IMG/VR virus record: IMGVR_UViG_3300017963_000681
Span: 1 to 26,635 of that record
Length of the DNA stretch: 26,635 nt
Reading direction: 5' to 3' (one strand)
From: a virus
The translations under genes were made by a program, and so were the position numbers. The notes under the pieces are model-generated. The model saw only the letters and a program-made list of their open reading frames with translations, made no database searches and was not told the DNA's origin. Each line of letters begins with the position of its first letter. Position 1 is the first letter of the stretch. This document shows positions 14,759 to 20,678 of the stretch, one piece after another.

Positions 14759-14967
14759 TATTCGCTCTCCTCTGGTGTTTTGTCCACATCTTGCATACAT
14801 TCCGGAGAGCTCGCTGCATGATCTGCCACAGGCCCGCATAGTGGGCAAACTCCGTCAATACAGAACGCATACCGCTTCCCACACTCGGCGCAGGGGTGGT
14901 TCCCCACGTAGCCCTCAAAAATCTCCTCACCACACACCGCACAACTGATTCGTTTTCGCCTAGCCAC
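14758..14967 (-). CDS. Small zinc-ribbon protein, GTG start
   Basis: I choose the GTG at 14967 because AGGAGG lies six bases upstream; a TTG at 14985 would place that site inside the gene. The 69-residue product has a basic N-terminus (ARRKRIS), then CAVCGEEIFEG, HPCAECGKRYAFC and CPLCG, a classic two-knuckle ribbon set, and an acidic tail DVDKTPEESE. It starts ten bases after the large terminase stop. A role in packaging regulation or nucleic acid binding is possible but not shown. Confidence 0.68.
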   Translation of the reverse strand: MARRKRISCAVCGEEIFEGYVGNHPCAECGKRYAFCIDGVCPLCGPVADHAASSPECMQDVDKTPEESE

Positions 14968-14977
14968 GCCGCACCTC

Positions 14978-16417
14978 CTACTCAAACGTGCCCTCGATTA
15001 TCATTGACGAGCCACCCTTGATGCTCGCAAACGCCCCACTCAGCGCATCTATCTGATCATCGTGGCTGCCAAGCGGAAATTGCTCTGCCTCATCCAGGAA
15101 TGCCTCGATATCCCAAGTCCCATCGTTCACAAGAATGACCTCGCCGCGCTCTGCTGTCGCACTCACAGGAGTAGCGGCCCACTCCTTGCTGCCTTTGCTC
15201 CTAACATCATACGCCCTGAACCTGTAGCCCTTCAAGACGTTTCTGCGGAAATTGTCCACCACGATCTTGCCGCTTGCGCCGCCCTCCTTCTCCATGCCGA
15301 TCTGCACGCCCACCCCGTCGCGCTCTGCCACCTTGCTGATGCTGTCCTCGACCTTTGCGGGCGTCTCCCTGAACCGGGCAATATGCATCACGTAGTATTT
15401 CCCACCGGCCAGCCGCAGCCGCACCCCTGCCGTCCAGTCCGGGTCAGTGCCCTGCCTGGCCTCTGTGGCCGCCAAGTCCCAGTAGCGGATATCCCGTCCT
15501 GCCGGCACCTCGTCCGGAGATACCACGCCAAACCAGTCCCGCTTGAACATGGCACCTTGCTCAGTCAGCGGCCGCTGTTGGTACATAGCCTCAAACCAAG
15601 CAGAGCCTTGCGTCTGCCGTGTTTCCTCAAGGTTCTTCTTGGAGTACATCTCAGGCCATAGAGCCTCGCCGGGCTTTCTGCCCAGCGGGTCATCGTCCAG
15701 GGCCAGCGCCGGAAGGTTCAGCACGTCCCATTTCTCGCCCCCATCCTGCATAGCCTTAATGCGCCTGCCGGCCAGGTCATCGGAATGCCAGCGCGTCTGA
15801 ACCAGCACAATGGCCCCTGAGGGCCTTAAGCGGGTTCGGAGTACACTCTTGTACCAGTCATCAATTTTGGCACGCTGTAGGGCGCTCAGGGCGTCCTCAG
15901 CGCCTTTGTGTGGGTCGTCTATGATAGCAATATGCGCACCCCGCCCAGTTATGGGGCCGCCGGCGCCTGCTGTAATCATGCCGCCCTCTTGCCCGGCGAT
16001 GTCCCAGCGGTTGGCCGCACTACTACGGGGCGATACAGCCACACCGAATGCAGCGGGGCCATATTCCTCGAGGAGGTCGCGGGCTTTCCTGCCCCATGTT
16101 GCCGCAAACCCGGCCTCGTAGCTGGCAAGGATAACCCGCCGCTCTGGGAACATGCCGAGATACCATGCGGGAAAGTAGCGGGATATCAGCTCTGATTTGC
16201 CGTGCTGTGGGGGCATTGTGACCAGGAGCCGTGAGATATCGCCGCGGATGATGGCAAGCAACTTCTCATTCAGCAGGAGATGATGCTTTGCCGGAACCCA
16301 TCTTTCTTTTGCTGGCGCGCTTGCCGTCGCTATCTGCGCCATCGTCGCAGGGCTCAGTGTCATCGCTTCTAATTCGGATCCGTCCAGCCATATCGGCGAT
16401 TTGTCCTGCTTTACCAT
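14978..16417 (-). CDS. terL: Terminase large subunit (packaging ATPase and nuclease)
   Basis: A 479-residue motor protein. Residues 69-75 are the Walker A variant PPQHGKS, and 161-168 AHIAIIDD is Walker B. The C-terminal RNase H-like nuclease shows YWDLAAT with DPDW after it, and the late HDDQIDALSG (452-461) carries metal-binding acidic residues. It powers DNA translocation into the procapsid through the portal and cuts the concatemer. ATG at 16417 has GGAGG nine bases upstream and lies inside the small subunit gene, so the two overlap by 152 bases. Starts at M19 or M26 would shorten the overlap and still retain the ATPase domain. Confidence 0.93.
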   Translation of the reverse strand: MVKQDKSPIWLDGSELEAMTLSPATMAQIATASAPAKERWVPAKHHLLLNEKLLAIIRGDISRLLVTMPPQHGKSELISRYFPAWYLGMFPERRVILASYEAGFAATWGRKARDLLEEYGPAAFGVAVSPRSSAANRWDIAGQEGGMITAGAGGPITGRGAHIAIIDDPHKGAEDALSALQRAKIDDWYKSVLRTRLRPSGAIVLVQTRWHSDDLAGRRIKAMQDGGEKWDVLNLPALALDDDPLGRKPGEALWPEMYSKKNLEETRQTQGSAWFEAMYQQRPLTEQGAMFKRDWFGVVSPDEVPAGRDIRYWDLAATEARQGTDPDWTAGVRLRLAGGKYYVMHIARFRETPAKVEDSISKVAERDGVGVQIGMEKEGGASGKIVVDNFRRNVLKGYRFRAYDVRSKGSKEWAATPVSATAERGEVILVNDGTWDIEAFLDEAEQFPLGSHDDQIDALSGAFASIKGGSSMIIEGTFE

Positions 16418-16733
16418 TGCCTAACGCCTCCCGTATCTCGTGGACAAACTCGCGCCGCTCGGTGTGGTCGGATTCGATGTCCATTGTCTGGTGCGGCCTG
16501 CCGAGTCCGCGGTCCAGGAGTTCTTTGCATGCCCATGATTCGCCGTTCATAGCTGCGGCCCACGTTATCACCAGCGCCGTCTCGGTGGGGTCGTCGATTA
16601 CGCCGTAGTCTGGGTGTTGCCATGTTATGCCACGATCCTTGACTTTACGCAGAATGGTTTCGTAGGTGGGTTTCCCGCCTGATCCACGGGGCCTACCTTT
16701 CGGGTTGCCAGATTGTCCCTTTTTCCAGGCCAC
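16266..16733 (-). CDS. Terminase small subunit candidate (DUF5681 motif), GTG start
   Basis: A 155-residue protein starting at GTG 16733 with GGAGG about six bases upstream. The N-terminus MAWKKGQSGNPKGRPRGSGG is the signature of DUF5681, a short basic motif found in phage packaging-associated proteins. A helical middle part (ETALVITWAAAMNGESWACKELLDRGLG) would be the oligomerisation core. The tail is Lys/Ser-rich. Its position right before the large subunit supports a DNA-recognition role. The last 50 codons are read in two frames because the large subunit starts inside. Confidence 0.78.
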   Translation of the reverse strand: MAWKKGQSGNPKGRPRGSGGKPTYETILRKVKDRGITWQHPDYGVIDDPTETALVITWAAAMNGESWACKELLDRGLGRPHQTMDIESDHTERREFVHEIREALGNGKAGQIADMAGRIRIRSDDTEPCDDGADSDGKRASKRKMGSGKASSPAE

Positions 16734-16752
16734 TGTACCCTCCTGTATTTTT

Positions 16753-16767
16753 CAATGTGCCACATTG
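16753..16767. promoter_or_regulatory. Operator-like perfect dyad over the packaging promoter
   Basis: CAATGTG-C-CACATTG is a perfect 15-base dyad. It overlaps the last bases of the -10 box and the predicted transcription start of the promoter at 16764-16792. A repressor bound here would block RNA polymerase. No other copy was noticed. Confidence 0.5.
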
Positions 16768-16792
16768 TCTCACACGCCCCCCGGTTTGTCAA
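16764..16792 (-). promoter_or_regulatory. Promoter for the packaging block
   Basis: On the minus strand TTGACA (16792-16787) is followed after exactly 17 bases by GACAAT (16769-16764), with TGA just before it. The TGA is also the stop codon of the upstream membrane protein gene. The small terminase GTG start lies about 30 bases downstream. Confidence 0.75.
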
Positions 16793-16994
16793 GCCGCGAG
16801 AGGCGCCCCGGCCTAGTAGCCCGCTTCATCCACGCAACCCAAATCGTTATAGCCAGGCTCAGGTAGCCCAGCATGATTACCAGTGCGGCGGCGAAGCAGT
16901 CATCCCAGCGGCGGTCGTCCTCGTCGATACTCCACAGGCCAACGGCCGCGGCTATCACCCCGCACACGAAATGGCCTATGATGATTGCTCTCAT
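16770..16994 (-). CDS. Small two-helix membrane protein (holin candidate)
   Basis: A 74-residue protein with two hydrophobic segments, residues 1-20 (MRAIIIGHFVCGVIAAAVGL) and about 34-55 (FAAALVIMLGYLSLAITIWV), joined by an acidic loop SIDEDDRRWDD and followed by a basic tail KRATRPGRLSRLDK. Size, two helices and basic C-terminus resemble class II holins, but no endolysin is adjacent, so the label is tentative. It overlaps the gene before it by four bases. Its final codons contain the -35 box of the packaging promoter. Confidence 0.62.
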   Translation of the reverse strand: MRAIIIGHFVCGVIAAAVGLWSIDEDDRRWDDCFAAALVIMLGYLSLAITIWVAWMKRATRPGRLSRLDKPGGV

Positions 16995-17194
16995 TCTGCG
17001 GGCCTTTGCTCTGCTATCAGTTGTTCCATTGCGTCAAGGACGCTGCTCCGGGCGAATCCATCACACCCCGTCAGCGCATCATAACAGCACTTTACGGCGT
17101 CCGACGTGCCCATCTCGTGCATGATGACGCCGGTCGTGTGTTTGGTTCCCGTGCAGTCTATGTACGTTACTGTAATCTGTTCTAGCTTGCTCAT
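16991..17194 (-). CDS. Small hypothetical protein
   Basis: I choose the ATG at 17194, overlapping the DUF551 gene stop (ATGA) with GGAGG four bases upstream. The 67-residue product begins MSKLEQITVTYIDCTGTK and has a helical second half (DALTGCDGFARSSVLDAMEQLIAEQ). Four cysteines are present without a zinc-ribbon arrangement. It belongs to a run of small accessory genes between the membrane cluster and terminase. Function unknown. Confidence 0.6.
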   Translation of the reverse strand: MSKLEQITVTYIDCTGTKHTTGVIMHEMGTSDAVKCCYDALTGCDGFARSSVLDAMEQLIAEQRPAE

Positions 17195-17715
17195 GCTTCC
17201 TCCGGTGGTTGGGGTAGTGGCATCCAGTGGGTGATGGCCGCCGTCCAGTATTCCATGTCCGTTCCGTAGTTGCCCCACTTGCGTATGTCAGGCAGATTGT
17301 TCCACTGTTTTATTGTAACTGCGCCCGATCTGGTTGACGTCAGATATGACCCGTGATCTTCCGGCAACCGATCCTCCACGCTGATCCACTCCCCCTGCCC
17401 ACCAGCGGCCACGGCCCTCGGTTCGTCGGGGAGGGGTTTGGGGCTGGTTGTTATCACGTCATCTTCCGGCACGGCTTCAAGATTCGGTCCGTATGCCCCT
17501 GCATCGTGCGCCTCAAAGAACATCACAATGCCGTCCTCGTCGGCAAATCCAGCGTGACCATCTATGACCCTGCCCCGACACTGCCATCCACACCGGCCTT
17601 CTTCGCTGACTTCATGTGCATCCTCGATGGCCCTGCACACAACAACCTGCCCGTATTCGCTTTCTGCAAACAGTTGGCCTTTCTTGATGTCCTTCAGTTC
17701 AATAGGCTCACTCAT
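17191..17715 (-). CDS. DUF551-domain protein
   Basis: A 174-residue protein; the ATG at 17715 has GGGAG just upstream (a GTG one codon earlier is less likely). The C-terminal 70 residues match the DUF551 pattern: WISVEDRLPEDHGSYLTSTRSG followed, after a variable middle, by ITHWMPLPQPPEE. DUF551 is frequent among phage accessory proteins; its role is unknown. The N-terminal 100 residues begin MSEPIELKDIKKGQLF and may form a separate small beta domain, joined by a Pro-rich linker. Confidence 0.78.
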   Translation of the reverse strand: MSEPIELKDIKKGQLFAESEYGQVVVCRAIEDAHEVSEEGRCGWQCRGRVIDGHAGFADEDGIVMFFEAHDAGAYGPNLEAVPEDDVITTSPKPLPDEPRAVAAGGQGEWISVEDRLPEDHGSYLTSTRSGAVTIKQWNNLPDIRKWGNYGTDMEYWTAAITHWMPLPQPPEEA

Positions 17716-17739
17716 CACTCCCGCCTTTCGGTTTGGGGG

Positions 17740-17934
17740 TTAGATTCCAATGGCGTTCATGGCCTCATCTAGTGGATGGGTTTTCTTCGGTGGTGCTTCG
17801 TGGATAGCTTCTTCCACGGCCTCCCATGCCCTGTTGTAGATGTCCGTGTAGGCATCTGACGGCCACTTGATATGCCGCCGAATCGCATCGCCTACGGGTT
17901 TCATTAACTGATCTGTTCTTGGATCACCTGTCAT
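17740..17934 (-). CDS. Small hypothetical protein
   Basis: I choose the ATG at 17934 because GGAGG lies seven bases upstream; an upstream TTG reading overlaps the neighbouring gene more and lacks a site. The 64-residue product starts MTGDPRTDQLMKPVGDAIR and has an amphipathic helix TDIYNRAWEAVEEAIHEAPP. No motif is recognised. Confidence 0.55.
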   Translation of the reverse strand: MTGDPRTDQLMKPVGDAIRRHIKWPSDAYTDIYNRAWEAVEEAIHEAPPKKTHPLDEAMNAIGI

Positions 17935-17974
17935 CACTTCTCCTCCATTCTCCATTGCATCATGTGTCTTTGCA

Positions 17975-18178
17975 TCAGTCAGCACTCGGGTTCTGCGTGG
18001 CCTTACCACGCACTTGCGGGGTTTCAAATCCCGGCCATATTCTCAGTTTGCATGTCTTAGCGTAGTCGGGTTCGGCAAACAGGCATTCGTGCTGGTAAAA
18101 ATGACTACAAGCCGTATTGTGACAGGGTAATGTGTACTTCAATCTCGACAGCGATCCAGACTCAATCCGCTCAGTCAT
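17975..18178 (-). CDS. Small Cys-rich hypothetical protein
   Basis: A 67-residue protein; ATG at 18178 overlaps the end of the Lar-like gene by eight bases and has GGAG/GAGG-type sequence upstream. Cysteines and histidines appear as PCHNTACSHFYQHECLF and, later, KTCK, which could bind one zinc ion. The N-terminus MTERIESGSLSRLKYTL is basic. It may be a small regulator or an accessory to the zinc protein before it. Confidence 0.5.
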   Translation of the reverse strand: MTERIESGSLSRLKYTLPCHNTACSHFYQHECLFAEPDYAKTCKLRIWPGFETPQVRGKATQNPSAD

Positions 18179-18731
18179 CCTCTGCTCCTGTCAGGGCTTG
18201 GCATCCTTCACCGCCTTTCTCGACTGCGCGGGTGTTCCACCGTTCACGGCATTTCTGTTCAGCCCATTCGTATGTATGTCCGCGACCGTTCAGGATGCCT
18301 GCACGTTGATGCGCGAAGCATCCGAACGTCGTGCAGGCAATCTCGCACACCTGCTCCTTGACGTGATCGTTGCCGATGCGTTTGACCTCCGGCGTTGCCC
18401 CACAGAACGGACAGGGCTTCAGCTCCCCCGCCTCGTCATGCACCCGCGAAAGTTGGGTCGTGCTCATATCATCTTCAAGCGCATGGTTAGGATCGCCACA
18501 GCCGCACTCGCATCTCGCCTCGTCATGCTCTTGGGGGGCGGGGGTTGTGTCTTTCAGTTTCAGGCTCAACTCGTCGGGGTCGAGGCAAAAGACAGGCCCA
18601 CGGAATCCGCAAGCACACCAAATGCCGTATGTATCCTCGTACCCTTCTGGTCCATGCAATTCGTGACCACATTCCTTTTCAACGTGGTCATACGGACACC
18701 GATATTTCGTGTAGTCGGCATGATCTTTCAT
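18171..18731 (-). CDS. Lar-like restriction-alleviation zinc protein
   Basis: A 186-residue protein, ATG at 18731 with GGAGG seven bases upstream. The C-terminal part has the Lar-type pattern LKPCPFCGATPEV, a distant second Cys set (EVCEIAC...FGC here VCEIACTTFGC) and a closing EQKCRERWNTRA. Lar of the Rac prophage modulates type I restriction-modification. An N-terminal extension of about 100 residues contains CGHELHG, WCACGFRG and CECGCGD, a further zinc-binding region. With the phage methyltransferase it could help evade host restriction; that is inference from family resemblance. Confidence 0.68.
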   Translation of the reverse strand: MKDHADYTKYRCPYDHVEKECGHELHGPEGYEDTYGIWCACGFRGPVFCLDPDELSLKLKDTTPAPQEHDEARCECGCGDPNHALEDDMSTTQLSRVHDEAGELKPCPFCGATPEVKRIGNDHVKEQVCEIACTTFGCFAHQRAGILNGRGHTYEWAEQKCRERWNTRAVEKGGEGCQALTGAEDD

Positions 18732-18734
18732 CAC

Positions 18735-18911
18735 TCATCCTCCAATATCTGATAGCGTATCGTTTTGTGTGGTAAAGCACTTGTTGGAATCATGGGCAAT
18801 ATGAACATGGGAATCTGCTTCTGTCAGGGCGTAGTACCCCGAAGCGCGCAGCACGAGCGGCAAGCTGACCGCCCTCATTTCGCTTTTTCGCTTATCGCCT
18901 AACTGTCCCAT
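18735..18911 (-). CDS. Small hypothetical protein
   Basis: The ATG at 18911 has GGGGAG about seven bases upstream, giving 58 residues; a TTG at 18950 is possible but lacks a site. The product starts MGQLGDKRKSEMRAVSLPLV and ends NDTLSDIGG. No membrane segment or motif is visible. It precedes the Lar-like gene by three bases, so the two are probably translated from one message. Confidence 0.5.
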   Translation of the reverse strand: MGQLGDKRKSEMRAVSLPLVLRASGYYALTEADSHVHIAHDSNKCFTTQNDTLSDIGG

Positions 18912-18966
18912 GTTCAGCTCCCCACTTGCCCATGATTTCCAACCACTCAAATTCAGAGTACGTCAT
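18892..18966 (-). CDS. Possible 24-residue peptide preceded by a minigene
   Basis: A 24-codon ORF (MTYSEFEWLEIMGKWGAEHG...) starts at 18966 and overlaps the start of the 58-residue gene. Just before it a five-codon minigene, MSEYQ, has a good GGAGG seven bases upstream and ends in an ATGA overlap with it. This may be a coupling device, or chance. Confidence 0.25.
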   Translation of the reverse strand: MTYSEFEWLEIMGKWGAEHGTVRR

Positions 18967-18979
18967 TGGTACTCACTCA

Positions 18980-19537
18980 TCACTCATCCTCCTGCCGGGG
19001 CGGGGCTTCAACACACTGCTCCGACTTCTTCCATCGCCGCACAGTCTCGCTCAAGACTTCACGCCGCTCGATACGCTCCTGCTTGCCGTCCAGCCAGAAC
19101 GTGTAGACGGTGATCCGGGTGATGGTGGTTGTCTCGGTTTTCTTGGTGGCGGGAACAGCCTGCAAGTTAAGGGGTGTCCCGTCTCCGAAATAAAACCGAG
19201 CATCGAACGGGTTGTTTACCGGCACCCCATTATCCCGCTCCACCACATTCGTCACCACGCTCACGGTCTTATGGACGTTCGAGATCGCAACACCCGACTC
19301 AAAGACCGCCCCGGCGCGGGTCAGATTGTTTGTTGCACTTTGCGCGTCTACGTTGGCAACGAAATCCACAGAGGCTTCAAAGTTTTTATTAGTAAGCTCT
19401 GCCATGACATCCCTGAGATTCTCAAGCTCGCGTTGCATACGGCGTAGTGATTCAACATACTCGTACCAGTCGAACTCCTGCCCCCACGCCACGCTCGCCA
19501 CCATCAGCACCGCCACCAGTATCAGTATTCGCTTCAT
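18980..19537 (-). CDS. Secreted coiled-coil protein (spanin-like at most)
   Basis: The start at 19537 has GGAGG five bases upstream. The 185-residue product has a signal peptide MKRILILVAVLMVASVAWG, then QEFDWYEYVESLRRMQRELENLRDVMAELTNKN, a coiled coil over about 30 residues. The central part is beta-like with many Val/Asn/Thr, and the C-terminus is charged (KQERIERREVLSETVRRWKK). It would act in the periplasm or outside. Size and coiled coil recall outer or two-component spanins, but there is no lipobox and no lysis partner beside it. A large palindrome precedes the gene. Confidence 0.65.
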   Translation of the reverse strand: MKRILILVAVLMVASVAWGQEFDWYEYVESLRRMQRELENLRDVMAELTNKNFEASVDFVANVDAQSATNNLTRAGAVFESGVAISNVHKTVSVVTNVVERDNGVPVNNPFDARFYFGDGTPLNLQAVPATKKTETTTITRITVYTFWLDGKQERIERREVLSETVRRWKKSEQCVEAPPRQEDE

Positions 19538-19556
19538 CTTGACCTCCGTGTTCGTT

Positions 19557-19588
19557 TGTGATATATCGTGCATGCACGATATGTCACA
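19557..19588. promoter_or_regulatory. 32-base near-perfect palindrome
   Basis: The core ATATCGTGCATGCACGATAT (19563-19582) is a perfect 20-base palindrome. After a single T/G mismatch it continues with TGTGA (19557-19561) and TCACA (19584-19588). It covers the stop of the SPFH gene and lies 20 bases before the next start. There is no T-run, so an operator or an RNA-processing hairpin is likelier than a terminator. Confidence 0.6.
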
Positions 19589-20117
19589 CTTCCTCCTGCT
19601 TGCTCGTGTGTATCCCCATCACCCGCACGGCACGGTGCCGCACAAATGTCGTAAAGTATATCTGCCGGATGCTCAGGCCCCACCCCTTGCACACCGCCCG
19701 CAACCGCGGCAGGATATCCTCACCCATCCGCTGGGTGTCCCGGCAGTCGTCCCATGTGCGCCGGTTGATATACTGCTCAATCTCGCCCTGGAGCGCGTTG
19801 CCCAGCGTTTCCTCGTAGCTGTCAACCTCGTACAATGCGCGTAGTGGGCTCAGGATCCGAAACGCGAGCGCCGCATCTATGGCGATGGCCACGTTGTCCT
19901 TCGTGGTGACTGATTGCGTCTGGTACTCCACCACCCGCGGGGCACAGGACTCGTATGTCATGTCCACGCACCAGCTCCAGACGGGGTACAGGCCCGGCCC
20001 CACCTCATGCCGCCAGCGGCCGGCAATCACGTACACCCCGCGCTCGTGCGGCTCAATCGTGACCACACGGGGGAGCAGTTTCAGCAGGATTTCCCATAGC
20101 CTGTCAAGCCAGTTCAT
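19584..20117 (-). CDS. SPFH/band-7 (stomatin-prohibitin-like) protein
   Basis: A 177-residue protein with a short amphipathic or membrane-associating N-terminus MNWLDRLWEILLKLLPRVV and then a nearly complete SPFH domain: TIEPHERGVYVIAGRW, EVGPGLYPVWSW, QTQSVTTKDNVAIAIDAALAFRI, then YEETLGNALQGEIEQYI and LRAVCKGWGLSIRQIYFT. SPFH proteins form membrane-bound rings that organise proteases such as FtsH or microdomains. The coiled-coil tail usual in the family is missing, so this is a minimal version. It is coupled by ATGA to a small membrane protein upstream. SPFH proteins are uncommon in phage genomes. Confidence 0.82.
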   Translation of the reverse strand: MNWLDRLWEILLKLLPRVVTIEPHERGVYVIAGRWRHEVGPGLYPVWSWCVDMTYESCAPRVVEYQTQSVTTKDNVAIAIDAALAFRILSPLRALYEVDSYEETLGNALQGEIEQYINRRTWDDCRDTQRMGEDILPRLRAVCKGWGLSIRQIYFTTFVRHRAVRVMGIHTSKQEEV

Positions 20118-20269
20118 GCACCGCGCCTCAATATGTCGTTCTCGCGGAGCAGTTCAGCCACCTTGTTGCCCAGCCCCTTGTTGACATCATGCACCACACG
20201 GAGCAGTATCAACAGCCCCGCATTGAATAACAGTGATGCTATCGCCATTCCTCGCCACAGTTCAATCAT
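20114..20269 (-). CDS. 51-residue membrane-anchored peptide
   Basis: ATG at 20269, with GGAGG ten bases upstream, stop overlapping the SPFH start (ATGA). The sequence MIELWRGMAIASLLFNAGLLILLRVV makes one membrane helix followed by an amphipathic charged helix DVNKGLGNKVAELLRENDILRRG. Such a single-span peptide could be a partner of the SPFH protein or a lysis/spanin-like factor. Its coding potential is supported by spacing and coupling only. Confidence 0.6.
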   Translation of the reverse strand: MIELWRGMAIASLLFNAGLLILLRVVHDVNKGLGNKVAELLRENDILRRGA

Positions 20270-20274
20270 TATGA

Positions 20275-20481
20275 TTAGCCCTCCGCTTTAGCCACGATTA
20301 TGCCCAAAACAACAATGGCGGCCACTATAGCCAGAACAACCACCGCCGGCACCCATAGCGGCGCGCATATCCACCACCACGACCACGAAACCACGCTTGT
20401 CAACTTGAGCACCAAGAACACCATGAATAACAGCCCCCAAAACCCCACGCCGCCAACATTAACATTCCTATTCTCACTCAT
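20275..20481 (-). CDS. Two-helix membrane protein (Fragile-X-F-like)
   Basis: A 68-residue protein with two membrane helices, about residues 13-31 (FWGLLFMVFLVLKLTSVV) and 42-64, linked by WSWWWICAPLW. This matches the small phage-encoded transmembrane Fragile-X-F-like family, in which an LKLTGVI-WSWWWV-APLW pattern is typical; the function is unknown. It ends six bases before the 51-residue membrane peptide and overlaps the preceding gene by four bases. Its place suggests it belongs to the membrane cluster around the SPFH gene. Confidence 0.72.
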   Translation of the reverse strand: MSENRNVNVGGVGFWGLLFMVFLVLKLTSVVSWSWWWICAPLWVPAVVVLAIVAAIVVLGIIVAKAEG

Positions 20482-20678
20482 TCATCCACCTCCTGCTTGA
20501 GCCGTTCCACGTATATCGCCGCATCCAGCAATTCGTCCTGCAGGTGCTGAAGCCATTCGCCGGGCGTCAGGTCGTCCCTGGTCGTGTCCGTGCCGTACTT
20601 CTCCAGCCCCTTGGCCGCTCGTCCTGTCAACCGCAGCACTACCGCCTGCACATTCGGGTCTATTATCGGGTTAATCAT
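20478..20678 (-). CDS. MazG-like short phage protein
   Basis: A 66-residue protein, ATG in a TGATG overlap with the phosphoesterase stop. The core GLEKYGTDTTRDDLTPGEWLQHLQDELLDAAIY, here residues about 24-56, follows the phage MazG-like pattern KYG...R.D...EWL.H...EL.DA..Y. Full MazG enzymes are nucleotide pyrophosphohydrolases. At this length it would need to oligomerise, and the metal-binding EExxE set is incomplete, so enzyme activity is uncertain. Confidence 0.65.
   Translation of the reverse strand: MINPIIDPNVQAVVLRLTGRAAKGLEKYGTDTTRDDLTPGEWLQHLQDELLDAAIYVERLKQEVDE

Noticed and set aside
16770-16994. Firm holin assignment for the two-helix protein
   Set aside because: Topology fits, but there is no endolysin or spanin next to it, and another two-helix protein at 20275-20481 would fit equally well.
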